The notes under the pieces are model-generated. The model worked only from the letters and a program-made list of their open reading frames with translations, did no database searches and was not told the origin of the DNA. Below, piece by piece: positions 1 through 7,764 of a DNA stretch of 30,546 bases; within the stretch, counting starts at the first letter, position 1; the number at the start of each line of letters is the position of its first letter. Location: NCBI RefSeq assembly GCF_039521925.1, contig NZ_BAAACY010000176.1, positions 1 to 30,546 on the forward strand, written 5' to 3'. A program made the translations under genes and the position numbers. Source of the DNA: Virgibacillus salarius (GTDB lineage Bacteria > Bacillota > Bacilli > Bacillales > Amphibacillaceae).

Positions 1-82
1 TGAAATGGTGCTTGATTAATTCTAAGAAAACAAGAGTATTTTGAAGATAATTAAAGTATATAGAGGGAGGTTATATACCACG

Positions 83-373
83 ATGGAGAAATTATTGAAG
101 CAGGTTAAGCTATTAAGTGAGAAAGAACCAAAAACAATTGAGCAAATGGCATTAAAATTATCAGAAGAGGCTGGAGAAACCTCGCAAGCAGTATTATCTT
201 ATTTAAAAGCCAACGGAAGTGAGTATAAACAATTAGGTATTGATGATGTAAAAGAAGAATGTATAGATGTCATTCTTGTATCTTTAGCTTTGTTTTATAA
301 AGTAGCTGAAAGTGAAGATGAATTACAAGAATTTATAACAAGAAAAATAGCCAAATGGCAGAGTAAAATGTAA
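83..373 (+). CDS. MazG-like nucleotide pyrophosphohydrolase
   Basis: This 96-residue protein has the metal-binding signature of the all-alpha MazG/dUTPase superfamily. Glutamates 28, 29 and 32 lie in helix one (SEEAGE), and E58, E59 and D62 form the second half (KEECID). The family hydrolyses nucleoside triphosphates to monophosphate and pyrophosphate with Mg2+, usually as house-cleaning; the substrate here is unknown. I chose ATG 83 because GAGGGAGG at 63-70 precedes it. An in-frame TTG at 41 would add 14 residues but has no ribosome binding site. Length fits single-domain MazG-like proteins. It stands alone, and about 240 bp of non-coding sequence follows. Confidence 0.8.
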   Translation: MEKLLKQVKLLSEKEPKTIEQMALKLSEEAGETSQAVLSYLKANGSEYKQLGIDDVKEECIDVILVSLALFYKVAESEDELQEFITRKIAKWQSKM

Positions 374-440
374 AGAACAAAGAGATGTATTGAATTAAAC
401 CTGTAATCTAAAACAAATAATTCATAAATATTTAAATACT

Positions 441-544
441 TCTCCAACTAAATGTAGCTTTAGTTAAAGAATAATAAGCTAATTTGCAACCGTGCTTCTA
501 TTATTGTTAACCATTATAAGAGCCACATTAGTTAAATACGGAGA
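441..544. repeat. Imperfect nested palindrome in the 374-628 gap
   Basis: TCTCC at 441-445 pairs with GGAGA at 540-544. AACTAAATGT at 446-455 pairs with ACATTAGTT at 525-533 with one bulge. An inner pair, AATAATAAGC at 470-479, matches GCTTCTATTATT at 494-505. The whole can fold as one long hairpin, like the intergenic palindromes common in Bacillaceae. I see no gene in this gap. Confidence 0.5.
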
Positions 545-628
545 AATTAGCAGTAAATAAATCGAAGCTTCTCAATTAACAAGAAGATAGGTGTACAAGG
601 TCATACTATTAAATGGAGGAGTTAGTAA

Positions 629-1086
629 ATGATATTAGTGAGTTCTTGTTAGGACTAAAGGTAAGATATACGCATAGTTTAGATCACAAGCTTAGTAAAT
701 TAATAGAAGAGAATAAGGCAATACCTGTATGCCCGGAATTGCTTGGTGGTTTCTCAACCCCTAGAGAACCTGCTGAAATAATAGGTGGTAATGGGGAAGA
801 TGTATTGGATGGGAAAGCTAAAGTAGTCGAGAAATCAGGTAGAGATGTTACAGAACTATACATAAAAGGAGCCTACTCGACTTTAAAAAAAGCTAAGGCT
901 GTTAATGCAACAGTGGTTGTTCTTAAGGAGTATAGTCCTTCCTGTGGAAATTCCATGATTTATAATGGTGAATTTATGGGGGAGAAAATCACTGGAAATG
1001 GAGTTACTACTGCCTTACTAAAAAGAAATGGCTTACGAGTAATCTCAGAAGAACAGCTTGCCGAGTATTATGATGAGATAATATAG
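629..1086 (+). pseudogene. DUF523 / TudS-like protein, frameshifted near its start
   Basis: The family includes the thiouracil desulfurase TudS, which holds a [4Fe-4S] cluster on three cysteines. The body of the protein is intact and typical: IPVCPE carries the second cysteine, SPSCG the third, and GNGVTTALLKRNG closes the domain. GGAGG at 615-619 sits correctly for ATG 629, which reads MILVSSC (the expected first-cysteine motif) and then stops at TAG 650-652. The rest continues in another frame from L-L-G. Restoring SSCLLG needs four bases; TTGTTAGG looks like TTGTTTGTTAGG minus one TTGT unit. An ATG at 613 opens the long frame but lies inside the ribosome binding site and loses the first cysteine. 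A sequencing error is possible. Confidence 0.75.
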
Positions 1087-1089
1087 CGA

Positions 1090-1232
1090 ATGCTTCTTCA
1101 ATTAACGAGCGCATAACACCAATAAGGAGTAAAGTGTTCTAAATTGGTATTGTAAATTGCCATGAAGGTAAATTTCTATTATGTTACTGTACAGGAATGC
1201 TGATGCCGGAACACATCGAAAACGTTAATTAA
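1090..1232. repeat. Weak palindromic remnant in the 1087-1289 gap
   Basis: The stretch starts with CTTCTTCAATTAACG and ends with AAAACGTTAATTAAC, which pair partly with each other. An inner ACACCAAT / ATTGGTAT pair is also visible. CTTCTCAATTAAC before the DUF523 gene (about 570-582) is similar. It is probably a degraded intergenic hairpin repeat. No gene is seen here. Confidence 0.3.
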
Positions 1233-1289
1233 CAGGTTGTCTCTAAGTAAAACCAAGCAAATTTAGATATCCTGAGGTAGGTGTTTACA

Positions 1290-1946
1290 TTGGAAGAGAT
1301 AGTTATCATTTGTTCAGGAAGTTCAGGTGGTCATGCAAAGCTAATTATTGATGCTTTAGAAAAAGCTAATAGGAAGATTAAAGGAATAATAGATAACCAG
1401 CGGCAACCAGGTGAGAGGCTATATGGTTATGAAGTATTAGGTGATGAAGAATATGTAAAGCGAAATAGCATAGATACAGGAATCGTTGGAATAGGTGATA
1501 ACTGGAAAAGAAAACAAGCTGTAAAAAGAGTTAAAGAAATAAACCCATTTTTTAAGTTTACAGTAGTCATACATCCTTATACCTCTATAGCTAGAGGTGT
1601 TACTATAGGTGAAGGAACTGTTGTAATGGCGGGAGCTATTATTAATAGTGACGCTCAGATTGGAGAACATTGTATTGTAAATACTAAAAGTTCAATAGCT
1701 CATGATTGTGAGATAGGAGATTATGTATCCATTTCTCCAAGCGCAACCTTAGGGGGTAATGTATTAGTAGGAGTTGGATCAACCGTAGCAATGGGAGCTA
1801 ATGTTATCCATGCTGTAACAATCGGTCAACATACTGTGATAGGAGCAGGATCGACTGTATTGGATGATATTGAAGATTATAAGGTAGCTTATGGAACTCC
1901 TGCTAAAGCTGTTAAGGTAAGAAAAGAATTTGATAAATATCTATAA
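1290..1946 (+). CDS. NeuD/PglD-like sugar O- or N-acyltransferase
   Basis: This 218-residue protein is a two-domain acyltransferase. Residues 1-75 form a small Rossmann-like domain with the GGHAK motif (13-17). Residues 95-205 are left-handed beta-helix hexapeptide repeats (for example IGEGTVVMAGAIINSDAQIGEHC). His138 in SSIAHDCEIGD matches the catalytic base of PglD. Such enzymes transfer acetyl from acetyl-CoA to nucleotide sugars or sialic acid for surface glycans. I prefer TTG 1290, with GAGGTAGGTG at 1274-1283 before it; GTG 1281 would overlap that site. No other glycan gene is nearby, so the substrate cannot be predicted. Confidence 0.8.
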   Translation: MEEIVIICSGSSGGHAKLIIDALEKANRKIKGIIDNQRQPGERLYGYEVLGDEEYVKRNSIDTGIVGIGDNWKRKQAVKRVKEINPFFKFTVVIHPYTSIARGVTIGEGTVVMAGAIINSDAQIGEHCIVNTKSSIAHDCEIGDYVSISPSATLGGNVLVGVGSTVAMGANVIHAVTIGQHTVIGAGSTVLDDIEDYKVAYGTPAKAVKVRKEFDKYL

Positions 1947-2082
1947 AAATATCTTTAGCATATAAACAATTCATTTCATCTCTGATATATCGAATAGGCA
2001 GTGAACATAAAAAGTTGTTTATCCCTATTACCTTAAGAAAGAGAATATTTACTCATCGCCTCTCTTTTGTAGTAGGTATGTT

Positions 2083-2131
2083 AAAACAGTGTAAGTAAGC
2101 ATACATATGCTTCATACTTACACTGTTTTTT
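2083..2131. terminator. Bidirectional terminator between convergent genes
   Basis: AAAACAGTGTAAGTA at 2083-2097 pairs perfectly with 2115-2129. An inner AGCAT/ATGCT pair extends the stem, and T-runs occur on both strands. It lies between the acyltransferase (+) and the CueP-like gene (-). Confidence 0.85.
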
Positions 2132-2180
2132 TAAGCTGTTAGACAAATGGTTTGTTTTTTAGTAATACGAAAAAATAATG

Positions 2181-2702
2181 CTAAGACAACTGCATTGTTG
2201 TTATACACGTGTTGTCGCCTTCAAAGGTGGAAATTTCTGATTCTGTTGTTTTTCCATCATATTCCATTTTAACTTGAAATGTTTTATCTCTTGGTAACCA
2301 TAAATCAATAAACCCATTTTTTAATGATGTCATGGTTTCATCAACAACCACATTACCTTCTTCATCTTGAATATACACATCAAATTCTTTTTCCACCAAC
2401 TCTCCTTGACATCCGGTTAGACTATGGTTGGTACAAGGGTGTGTGGTATTAATAAACGGTGCAATGGAAACGAAAAATTCATCTTCTGGAAGATTATAAG
2501 TCGTCTCTTTATTACCACTATCCGTAACAATAAGCTCTTCGGAAGTAATGGATGCAGACACATCATCGGTACTACCAACACTATAATTATGTACCATTTC
2601 TTTTACATCTTTTCCTTCTTTTTCATTCGAAGCACTGTTATCACAGGCTACTACGATGAAGATAAGTACGAAGCCAATCATTGCAAGAATGCCTTTTTTC
2701 AT
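2181..2702 (-). CDS. cueP: CueP-family copper-binding lipoprotein
   Basis: The 173-residue protein has a lipoprotein signal peptide: a hydrophobic stretch 4-19 and Cys20 in IVVAC. The body carries the CueP signature SIAPFINTTHPC..HSLTGCQGEL, a GFIDLWLPRD segment and a C-terminal TFEGDNTC. C90, C98, C166 and H93 are the likely copper ligands. In Salmonella, CueP stores and delivers copper in the periplasm; here it would be lipid-anchored outside the membrane. A ribosome binding site AGGAG lies upstream of ATG 2702. It follows ccdA on the same strand with a 113-bp gap. Its position by the CuA enzyme genes suggests a role in copper supply to that enzyme, which is inference. Confidence 0.85.
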   Translation of the reverse strand: MKKGILAMIGFVLIFIVVACDNSASNEKEGKDVKEMVHNYSVGSTDDVSASITSEELIVTDSGNKETTYNLPEDEFFVSIAPFINTTHPCTNHSLTGCQGELVEKEFDVYIQDEEGNVVVDETMTSLKNGFIDLWLPRDKTFQVKMEYDGKTTESEISTFEGDNTCITTMQLS

Positions 2703-2815
2703 ATATCATTCAACTCCTATTTTAATAGTATAAAATGTAATTTGATAGTATTTTACCATATGTAGACAAACGATATGTAATAGATAAGAAAGGCACATAT
2801 CAATTTGTCCGCCTT

Positions 2816-3520
2816 TTAAAAACCAGTAAAACCAAACCATCCGGCTAAAAAGGAGGTTAATTTGGTCATCCAATCAAAGAATAGTGCAACTCCCATAAAA
2901 ATCATAATGTATCCGCCAATTTGTATTAATTTTTGATTGTGTTTTTTAATCCACTTTATTTTACCAACAAAGAATGCCAACAAAAGAAATGGAATGGAGA
3001 AACCTGATACATAACTAATCATCATTACCATACCAACATCAGGATTAGTTGCAGCTAATGATAATACGATAGCTAATATGGGACCAGTACACGGTGTCCA
3101 GCCTAAAGAGAATGCCATTCCTATAAGATAGGACCCAAAATAACCTCCTGGACGATTTTTGAATGAGATTTTTTTATCCTTCATGAGAAATTTAAAATTA
3201 AATATACCTACAATCACTAGTCCAAAGAAAATAATTAAAACGGCACCAATTTGTCTAATGATATCCTGGTATGTCAACAAAAATTCGGATATATATGATG
3301 TGGTAAAACCAATCATTATAAAAATACTTGAGAATCCTAGTAAAAACAGAATGGTATGTAAGAGGGCTTTTTTATTTATTTTTTTATTTTCTTCTTTTAT
3401 TTCACTTACGCTCATCCCAGTAATATATGATAAAAATGCTGGGTAAAGTGGTAATACACAAGGTGAAATAAAAGAGAGAAACCCTGCACCAAAAGCTAGG
3501 AATATATTTATTTCGTTCAA
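2816..3520 (-). CDS. ccdA: CcdA, thiol-disulfide membrane transporter
   Basis: The 234-residue protein has six predicted membrane segments and the two CcdA/DsbD-family cysteines, C21 in SPCVLPLYP and C144 in TPCTGP. It passes electrons from cytoplasmic thioredoxin to extracytoplasmic thiol proteins, needed for cytochrome c maturation. The start is TTG 3520 with AGGGGG about 9 bp upstream. It lies 29 bp after the ResA-like gene on the same strand, so the two are probably co-transcribed and ResA is its likely partner. Length and topology are normal for the family. Confidence 0.92.
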   Translation of the reverse strand: MNEINIFLAFGAGFLSFISPCVLPLYPAFLSYITGMSVSEIKEENKKINKKALLHTILFLLGFSSIFIMIGFTTSYISEFLLTYQDIIRQIGAVLIIFFGLVIVGIFNFKFLMKDKKISFKNRPGGYFGSYLIGMAFSLGWTPCTGPILAIVLSLAATNPDVGMVMMISYVSGFSIPFLLLAFFVGKIKWIKKHNQKLIQIGGYIMIFMGVALFFDWMTKLTSFLAGWFGFTGF

Positions 3521-3549
3521 AACTACTTATCCCCCTTTTGTTTAGAGAC

Positions 3550-4125
3550 TTATTGCTGAGGAAGTATTTCTTGTAAATATCCATCAAGTTTTTCTAATGT
3601 CAACGCACCATTTATTATTCTTTCTATCTTTCCATCAGGGTTTATAAAAAAGCTACTTGGAATAGGTCCTACTTTATATAGATCCATTACTTCTCCTGTT
3701 TTATCATGAGGAATCGGAAACGTTAAATCATATTTATCAATAAAACTGTCAACAGCTAATTCTGTATTATCTAAACTAACGGCGATAATTTCAATTCCTT
3801 TATCTTTATATTTGGGATAAAGTGCTTGCATGTAAGGCATTTCTTCTTCACAGGGTTTACACCAGGTTCCCCAAAAGTTTAACATGACACCTTTTCCTTC
3901 AAAATCACTAAGTTGAATCATTTCTTCTTTATTATTCTTATTTATTTGTTTTAATTTAAAGTCGGGTGCATCATCACCGATCTGATAAACGCTGTTATCT
4001 GCTTGTATGTTAGAAATTAATGCAAATACAATAGCACCTATTAATACAGCTAGAATAGCTGTTCGAAAAATGAAGCGATTTCTTTTTTTGTTCTTCTTTT
4101 TCTTTTTAGCCTCCTCCAAGCTCAT
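3550..4125 (-). CDS. ResA-like membrane-anchored thioredoxin
   Basis: This 191-residue protein has a lysine-rich N-terminus, one membrane anchor at about 20-38 and an extracytoplasmic thioredoxin fold. The active site is WCKPC (C89, C92), and the cis-proline is in VGPIPSSFF. ResA reduces the CXXCH cysteines of apocytochrome c; related proteins reduce the cysteines of CuA. ATG 4125 has GGGAGGG 6 bp upstream; a longer frame to 4167 has none. It starts the resA-like/ccdA/cueP-like run and is divergent from the CuA heme-copper operon at 4521. ResA of cytochrome c maturation and StoA are the alternatives; context favours respiratory assembly. Confidence 0.85.
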   Translation of the reverse strand: MSLEEAKKKKKNKKRNRFIFRTAILAVLIGAIVFALISNIQADNSVYQIGDDAPDFKLKQINKNNKEEMIQLSDFEGKGVMLNFWGTWCKPCEEEMPYMQALYPKYKDKGIEIIAVSLDNTELAVDSFIDKYDLTFPIPHDKTGEVMDLYKVGPIPSSFFINPDGKIERIINGALTLEKLDGYLQEILPQQ

Positions 4126-4430
4126 ATATACCCTCCCTACAATAATTAATTTCAATCTAAAAGACACGTACTGTTATTCTAAGATAAAAATTTGCAGAAA
4201 TTATGTAGATGCTTTGTATAGTTTATGAACGAATGTATTTTTTCATATGAAGTGGAACCTCAAGCAGTTGGGGGGCGTTTATCCACCATCGGATTGAAGT
4301 AGGTAAGCTGAAGGATCTGCTTGCTTGTGCCCATTAACCTTTTAAAAAATAGTCACTAACCTTATTATCACTAATTATTCAAACCTGGGTGTTCAAACTA
4401 TTGTCACGTAATCTATAAGCTTTGCTTTAA

Positions 4431-4486
4431 ATCACATTTGAAGTGTGATGTAGTTCACTTATGTTAAGTAGTGCAAAATTTAGAAT
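4431..4486 (+). promoter_or_regulatory. Fnr-type box and -10 of the heme-copper operon
   Basis: TGTGATGTAGTTCACT at 4444-4459 matches TGTGA-N6-TCACA at 9 of 10 positions. TAGAAT at 4481-4486 is a good -10, starting 29.5 bp from the box centre, as expected for an activator at -41.5. A second half-site makes ATCACA-N7-TGTGAT at 4431-4449. The rest of the 4126-4520 gap holds a decayed hairpin-like stretch near 4249-4320 and no gene. Confidence 0.75.
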
Positions 4487-4520
4487 GTAAGTAAGAAAAA
4501 ACATAAGGGAGGGGTAAGTA

Positions 4521-4673
4521 ATGGAAACGAATAATAAAAATGTTATTGCAAAAGAAAAGGATAATAAAAAGTATTCTCTAAAAGGGACATTATTTTCCTC
4601 AATTGTATTTGTTGGAGGAACCATTATAGCTTTTATTCTACTATTATGGGTTTTGTATATGGTGAGAATTTAA
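4521..4673 (+). CDS. Small subunit (IIa type) of the CuA heme-copper enzyme
   Basis: This short gene encodes 50 residues: a charged N-terminus of about 22 residues and a single membrane helix (about 23-47, VGGTIIAFILLLWVLYMV). GGGAGGGG at 4508-4514 precedes ATG 4521. Its size, single helix and position directly ahead of subunit II match the subunit IIa polypeptide of ba3-type oxidases, which packs against subunit I. It ends 15 bp before the subunit II gene, so it belongs to the same operon and lies first behind the Fnr-type promoter. Confidence 0.75.
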   Translation: METNNKNVIAKEKDNKKYSLKGTLFSSIVFVGGTIIAFILLLWVLYMVRI

Positions 4674-4688
4674 TAGGGGGGTATTTGT

Positions 4689-5156
4689 ATGAAATTACAT
4701 CGTGCTGAAGAAATTTGGTTAATTATTGGAATCGGAATTATTGCTCTTTCTATGGTGATAACAGGATATCAGGCATTTGCTCAAGGAATGGCACCGCCAA
4801 GTGGAATGGAAACCATTGATCCTCAAAAAGTAGATCAAACTACACCATTTGATAATCCTGGGATATTTGAGATTGGCGAAAACGAATATGAGGTAGTTAT
4901 GATATTACAAGCCTTTAGTTTTACACCAAATGAAATTGAAGTCCCAGTAGGGTCAACCGTTCATTTTACAATGACTTCTAGAGATGTAGTACATGGCTTT
5001 CAAGTGGCTGGTACCAATATTAATGCTATGGTAACTCCTGGACACATACAAAAAATTTCACAAACCTTTGACAAACCAGGTGAATATCTCGTTTTATGTA
5101 ATGAGTACTGCGGTGTCGGTCACCAAATGATGTCGACAACTATCACCGTTAAATAA
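4689..5156 (+). CDS. cbaB: CuA subunit (ba3-type subunit II)
   Basis: The 155-residue protein has one N-terminal membrane helix (9-30) and an extracytoplasmic cupredoxin domain. All CuA ligands are present: H102, C137, E139 (backbone), C141, H145 and M148 in VHGF and CNEYCGVGHQMM. The H-to-C spacing of 35 equals that of the Thermus ba3 subunit II. There is no fused cytochrome c domain. CuA takes electrons from a cytochrome c and passes them to the heme/CuB site of subunit I. GGGGGG precedes the start. The symbol is the ba3-oxidase name; if the enzyme is an NO reductase, this is its CuA subunit. Confidence 0.9.
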   Translation: MKLHRAEEIWLIIGIGIIALSMVITGYQAFAQGMAPPSGMETIDPQKVDQTTPFDNPGIFEIGENEYEVVMILQAFSFTPNEIEVPVGSTVHFTMTSRDVVHGFQVAGTNINAMVTPGHIQKISQTFDKPGEYLVLCNEYCGVGHQMMSTTITVK

Positions 5157-5171
5157 AGGGAGGAGAAATAA

Positions 5172-6842
5172 ATGGAGTTAGTTAAAGAAAAACCATTTGG
5201 AAAGATGCAACAGGCTCTAGGAGTTAATCCTAAAGATGCACGATTATCATTAACCTATTTTACTGTTTCATTTATTGCGTTATTAATAGGTGGATTTTTA
5301 GGTCTTTTTCAAGGATTAAACCGTGCAGGTCTAATGGAATTGCCAACATGGTTTGACTATTATCAAACACTAACAACGCATGGAATCTTATTAGTTCTTG
5401 TATTTACCACCACTTTTGTAATTGGGTATTTCTATGCTGGAATTTCCCATACAATGGGAGGATTACTTCCAAAGGTTAGAAAATTTGGTTGGACAGCATT
5501 TGGATTATTGGTAATTGGTGTTGTGTTTGTTGCAACTACTGTTGCCATGGGTAATGCATCAGTTATGTATACTTTCTACCCACCAATGCAAGCAACTCCT
5601 CTATTTTACATTGGCCTAGTTTTTCTTGTTGTGGGAATTTGGATAGCAGCATTTGGCGTGTTTATCAATGTAGCAAATTGGAGAAGAAATCATAAAGGAC
5701 AGCATATTCCTTTGTTATCATTCTTTGCAACTGGTGTATTCGTTTTATTAGTCTTGGGAAGTATCGGTGTTACCATAGAAGTGTTAATGTTAATTCCATG
5801 GTCACTAGGGTGGACGGAAACCATCAATGTTATGCTTAGTCGTACATTATTTTGGAGTTTCGGCCATACTCTAGTTAATATTTGGTATTTAACTGCGATT
5901 TCTGCATGGTATGTCGCTGTACCAAAGATTATTGGTGGAAAACTATTTAGTGATGCTATCACACGTTTAGTAGTTATTTTATTAGTTATACTCAATATTC
6001 CTGGAGGATTCCATCATCAAATTGTTGACCCTGGTATTACAGAAGGCTGGAAATTCATCCATGTATTTATGAGTTTATCCATTGGGTTCCCATCTATGAT
6101 GACTGCATTTGCTATGTTTGCTGTGTTTGAACGTGCAGGTAGAAGAAAAGGTGCTAAGGGTCTATTAGACTGGTTCAAAAAATTACCGTGGGGAGATGTG
6201 CGTTTCCTTGCACCATTTATTGCAATGGTTGCATTTATCCCTGCCGGTGCTGGTGGTATTGCACAAACAAATAATCAACTAAATCAAGTAGTTCATAATT
6301 CACTTTGGATAGTTGGACACTTCCATTTAACTCTTGGTGTTACGGTAGCATTAACCTTCTTCGGTATTACATATTGGTTAATTCCATATCTATCAAAGAG
6401 AAAATTAACACCAAAAATAAACAAACTAGGTATCATTCAAACCATTATCTGGACTATTGGTATGACATTTATGTCAGGAGCAATGCATTTAGTTGGTCTT
6501 TTAGGATCGCCTCGAAGAACTTCTTATACAACTTATGGAGATAACGCTACAGCCTTAAGCTGGGATCCTTACTTAATTTTCCTTGCAGTTGGAGGAACCT
6601 TCTTAATTGTTGGGGTTGTACTTATGGTTTATATCGTAGTTAATCTTATGTTCTTTGCGCCAAAAGGAAACACAGAATTTCCAATTGGAGAACCAGAAGC
6701 AGACGCACTATCAACTCCAAAATGGACGGAAAGATGGGGAACGATCATTATACTACTTATTCTAATAGTAGCCATGGGATATGTTATGCCACTTACAGAT
6801 ATATTAAATGTTCCAGGCTCTCCTCCATTTAGAACTTGGTAG
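5172..6842 (+). CDS. Heme-copper subunit I, B-family; likely CuA-type NO reductase
   Basis: The 556-residue protein aligns with ba3 oxidase subunit I throughout. Metal ligands are all present: H70 (low-spin heme), H232 and H281-H282 (CuB), H383 (high-spin heme) and H385 (low-spin heme). K-channel residues equivalent to Thermus S309 and T312 are S308 and T311. The striking change is the active site. Oxidases have H-P-x-V-Y, whose Tyr is cross-linked to the CuB histidine; here it is H-T-L-V-N, so Asn236 replaces that Tyr. The Tyr244 equivalent is also lost (I243). Loss of this Tyr is characteristic of NO reductases, so I infer an electrogenic CuA-dependent NO reductase like that of Bacillus azotoformans. 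A diverged oxidase is the alternative. GGGAGG precedes ATG 5172. Confidence 0.85.
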   Translation: MELVKEKPFGKMQQALGVNPKDARLSLTYFTVSFIALLIGGFLGLFQGLNRAGLMELPTWFDYYQTLTTHGILLVLVFTTTFVIGYFYAGISHTMGGLLPKVRKFGWTAFGLLVIGVVFVATTVAMGNASVMYTFYPPMQATPLFYIGLVFLVVGIWIAAFGVFINVANWRRNHKGQHIPLLSFFATGVFVLLVLGSIGVTIEVLMLIPWSLGWTETINVMLSRTLFWSFGHTLVNIWYLTAISAWYVAVPKIIGGKLFSDAITRLVVILLVILNIPGGFHHQIVDPGITEGWKFIHVFMSLSIGFPSMMTAFAMFAVFERAGRRKGAKGLLDWFKKLPWGDVRFLAPFIAMVAFIPAGAGGIAQTNNQLNQVVHNSLWIVGHFHLTLGVTVALTFFGITYWLIPYLSKRKLTPKINKLGIIQTIIWTIGMTFMSGAMHLVGLLGSPRRTSYTTYGDNATALSWDPYLIFLAVGGTFLIVGVVLMVYIVVNLMFFAPKGNTEFPIGEPEADALSTPKWTERWGTIIILLILIVAMGYVMPLTDILNVPGSPPFRTW

Positions 6843-6908
6843 AAAATTAAACATAATTATATGTCGCTTGAGAAAAAGAGATGGGGTGTAACTGAAACGG
6901 TTAATTCG

Positions 6909-7049
6909 AATGATGAACAACTAACTACCCTGTTTCTGGAAATATACATAGACTCCTTGAAAAAGAAGAGCGCTTTTGTTGTACGATATATCGCTGCCTA
7001 GCAAAGTAAAGTATATTTCCGAAGCGAGTTAGTTGAACGAATCATCATT
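6909..7049. repeat. 141-bp palindromic element
   Basis: Three perfect paired blocks nest in order: AATGATGA (6909-6916) with 7042-7049, CAACTAACT (6918-6926) with 7027-7035, and GGAAATATAC (6938-6947) with 7011-7020. The loop is about 63 bp. It sits between the heme-copper subunit I and SCO1 genes, codes for nothing, and resembles a MITE or bcr-like repeat. It may also act as a transcription barrier within the operon. Confidence 0.7.
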
Positions 7050-7131
7050 TCTAATGTTTGTTTTTTTCTTTGATTAATACTAATTTCATAGTCTTTTTGA
7101 TTATTAGAATTTGCAAATAGGACGTGATCAA

Positions 7132-7761
7132 ATGAACCGAAATAGTAATATATTATCACTAGTAATAGTTATCACGTTTGGTTTTATCTTATTCTTAATT
7201 GGAACGGATGGCTTTCGAGCATATACGGCTGAAACGGCTAGAACGATGAAGCTGGTGGAAGAGATGCCGAGATTTCCTGAAGTTACCTTAGAAGATAGTA
7301 AGGAAAGACTATATGCATTCTCCGAGTTTGAAGATAAATATGTAATGATAACTTTTATTTATACTGCATGTACAGATGTTTGTCCTAAATTAGAAATGAA
7401 TCTTGCTCAGGTTTATAATCGAATACCAGAAAAATATATCGGAGAGGATATTGTTTTCTTAAGTATTAGTTTTGATCCGGAGAGAGATACCCCTGCTATA
7501 CTTGAAAAATATCGCCAATATTTTAATAGTGATGGTAACACTTGGAGAATGGCAAGAATCCCTGATAACCAAGAATTACAAAAGTTATTAACTTCTTTTG
7601 GAGTCGTTGTGATACCAGACAATATGGGCAATTTCACTCATAACTCTGCTTTTTATTTAGTGAATCCCCAAGGCAAGCTAGTAGAAGTTATGGATTATCA
7701 ACAAATTGATTTAGCAGTTGAAAAAATAACAAGTATATTGAAAACAAATGAGGGGGGATAA
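7132..7761 (+). CDS. SCO1/SenC/PrrC family copper chaperone
   Basis: This 209-residue protein has an N-terminal membrane anchor (about 8-25) and a thioredoxin-like domain. The copper-binding residues are C80 and C84 (TACTDVCP) and H170 (NFTHNSAFYLV). SCO proteins insert copper into, or reduce, the CuA site of subunit II. I chose ATG 7132, with AGGACGTG just upstream, over a TTG at 7111. Its position after the CuA enzyme genes supports a dedicated assembly role. The 270-bp gap before it contains the palindromic element at 6909-7049. The next gene begins 3 bp after its stop. Confidence 0.9.
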   Translation: MNRNSNILSLVIVITFGFILFLIGTDGFRAYTAETARTMKLVEEMPRFPEVTLEDSKERLYAFSEFEDKYVMITFIYTACTDVCPKLEMNLAQVYNRIPEKYIGEDIVFLSISFDPERDTPAILEKYRQYFNSDGNTWRMARIPDNQELQKLLTSFGVVVIPDNMGNFTHNSAFYLVNPQGKLVEVMDYQQIDLAVEKITSILKTNEGG

Positions 7762-7764
7762 TGG

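Noticed and set aside
41..82. N-terminal extension of the MazG-like protein from TTG 41
   Set aside because: No ribosome binding site; ATG 83 has GAGGGAGG upstream.
613..628. ATG 613 as the start of the DUF523 protein
   Set aside because: The codon lies in the ribosome binding site of ATG 629, and the resulting N-terminus lacks the family motif and its cysteine.
3402..3587. 61-codon minus-strand frame between resA-like and ccdA
   Set aside because: It overlaps both genes in another frame and has no family features.
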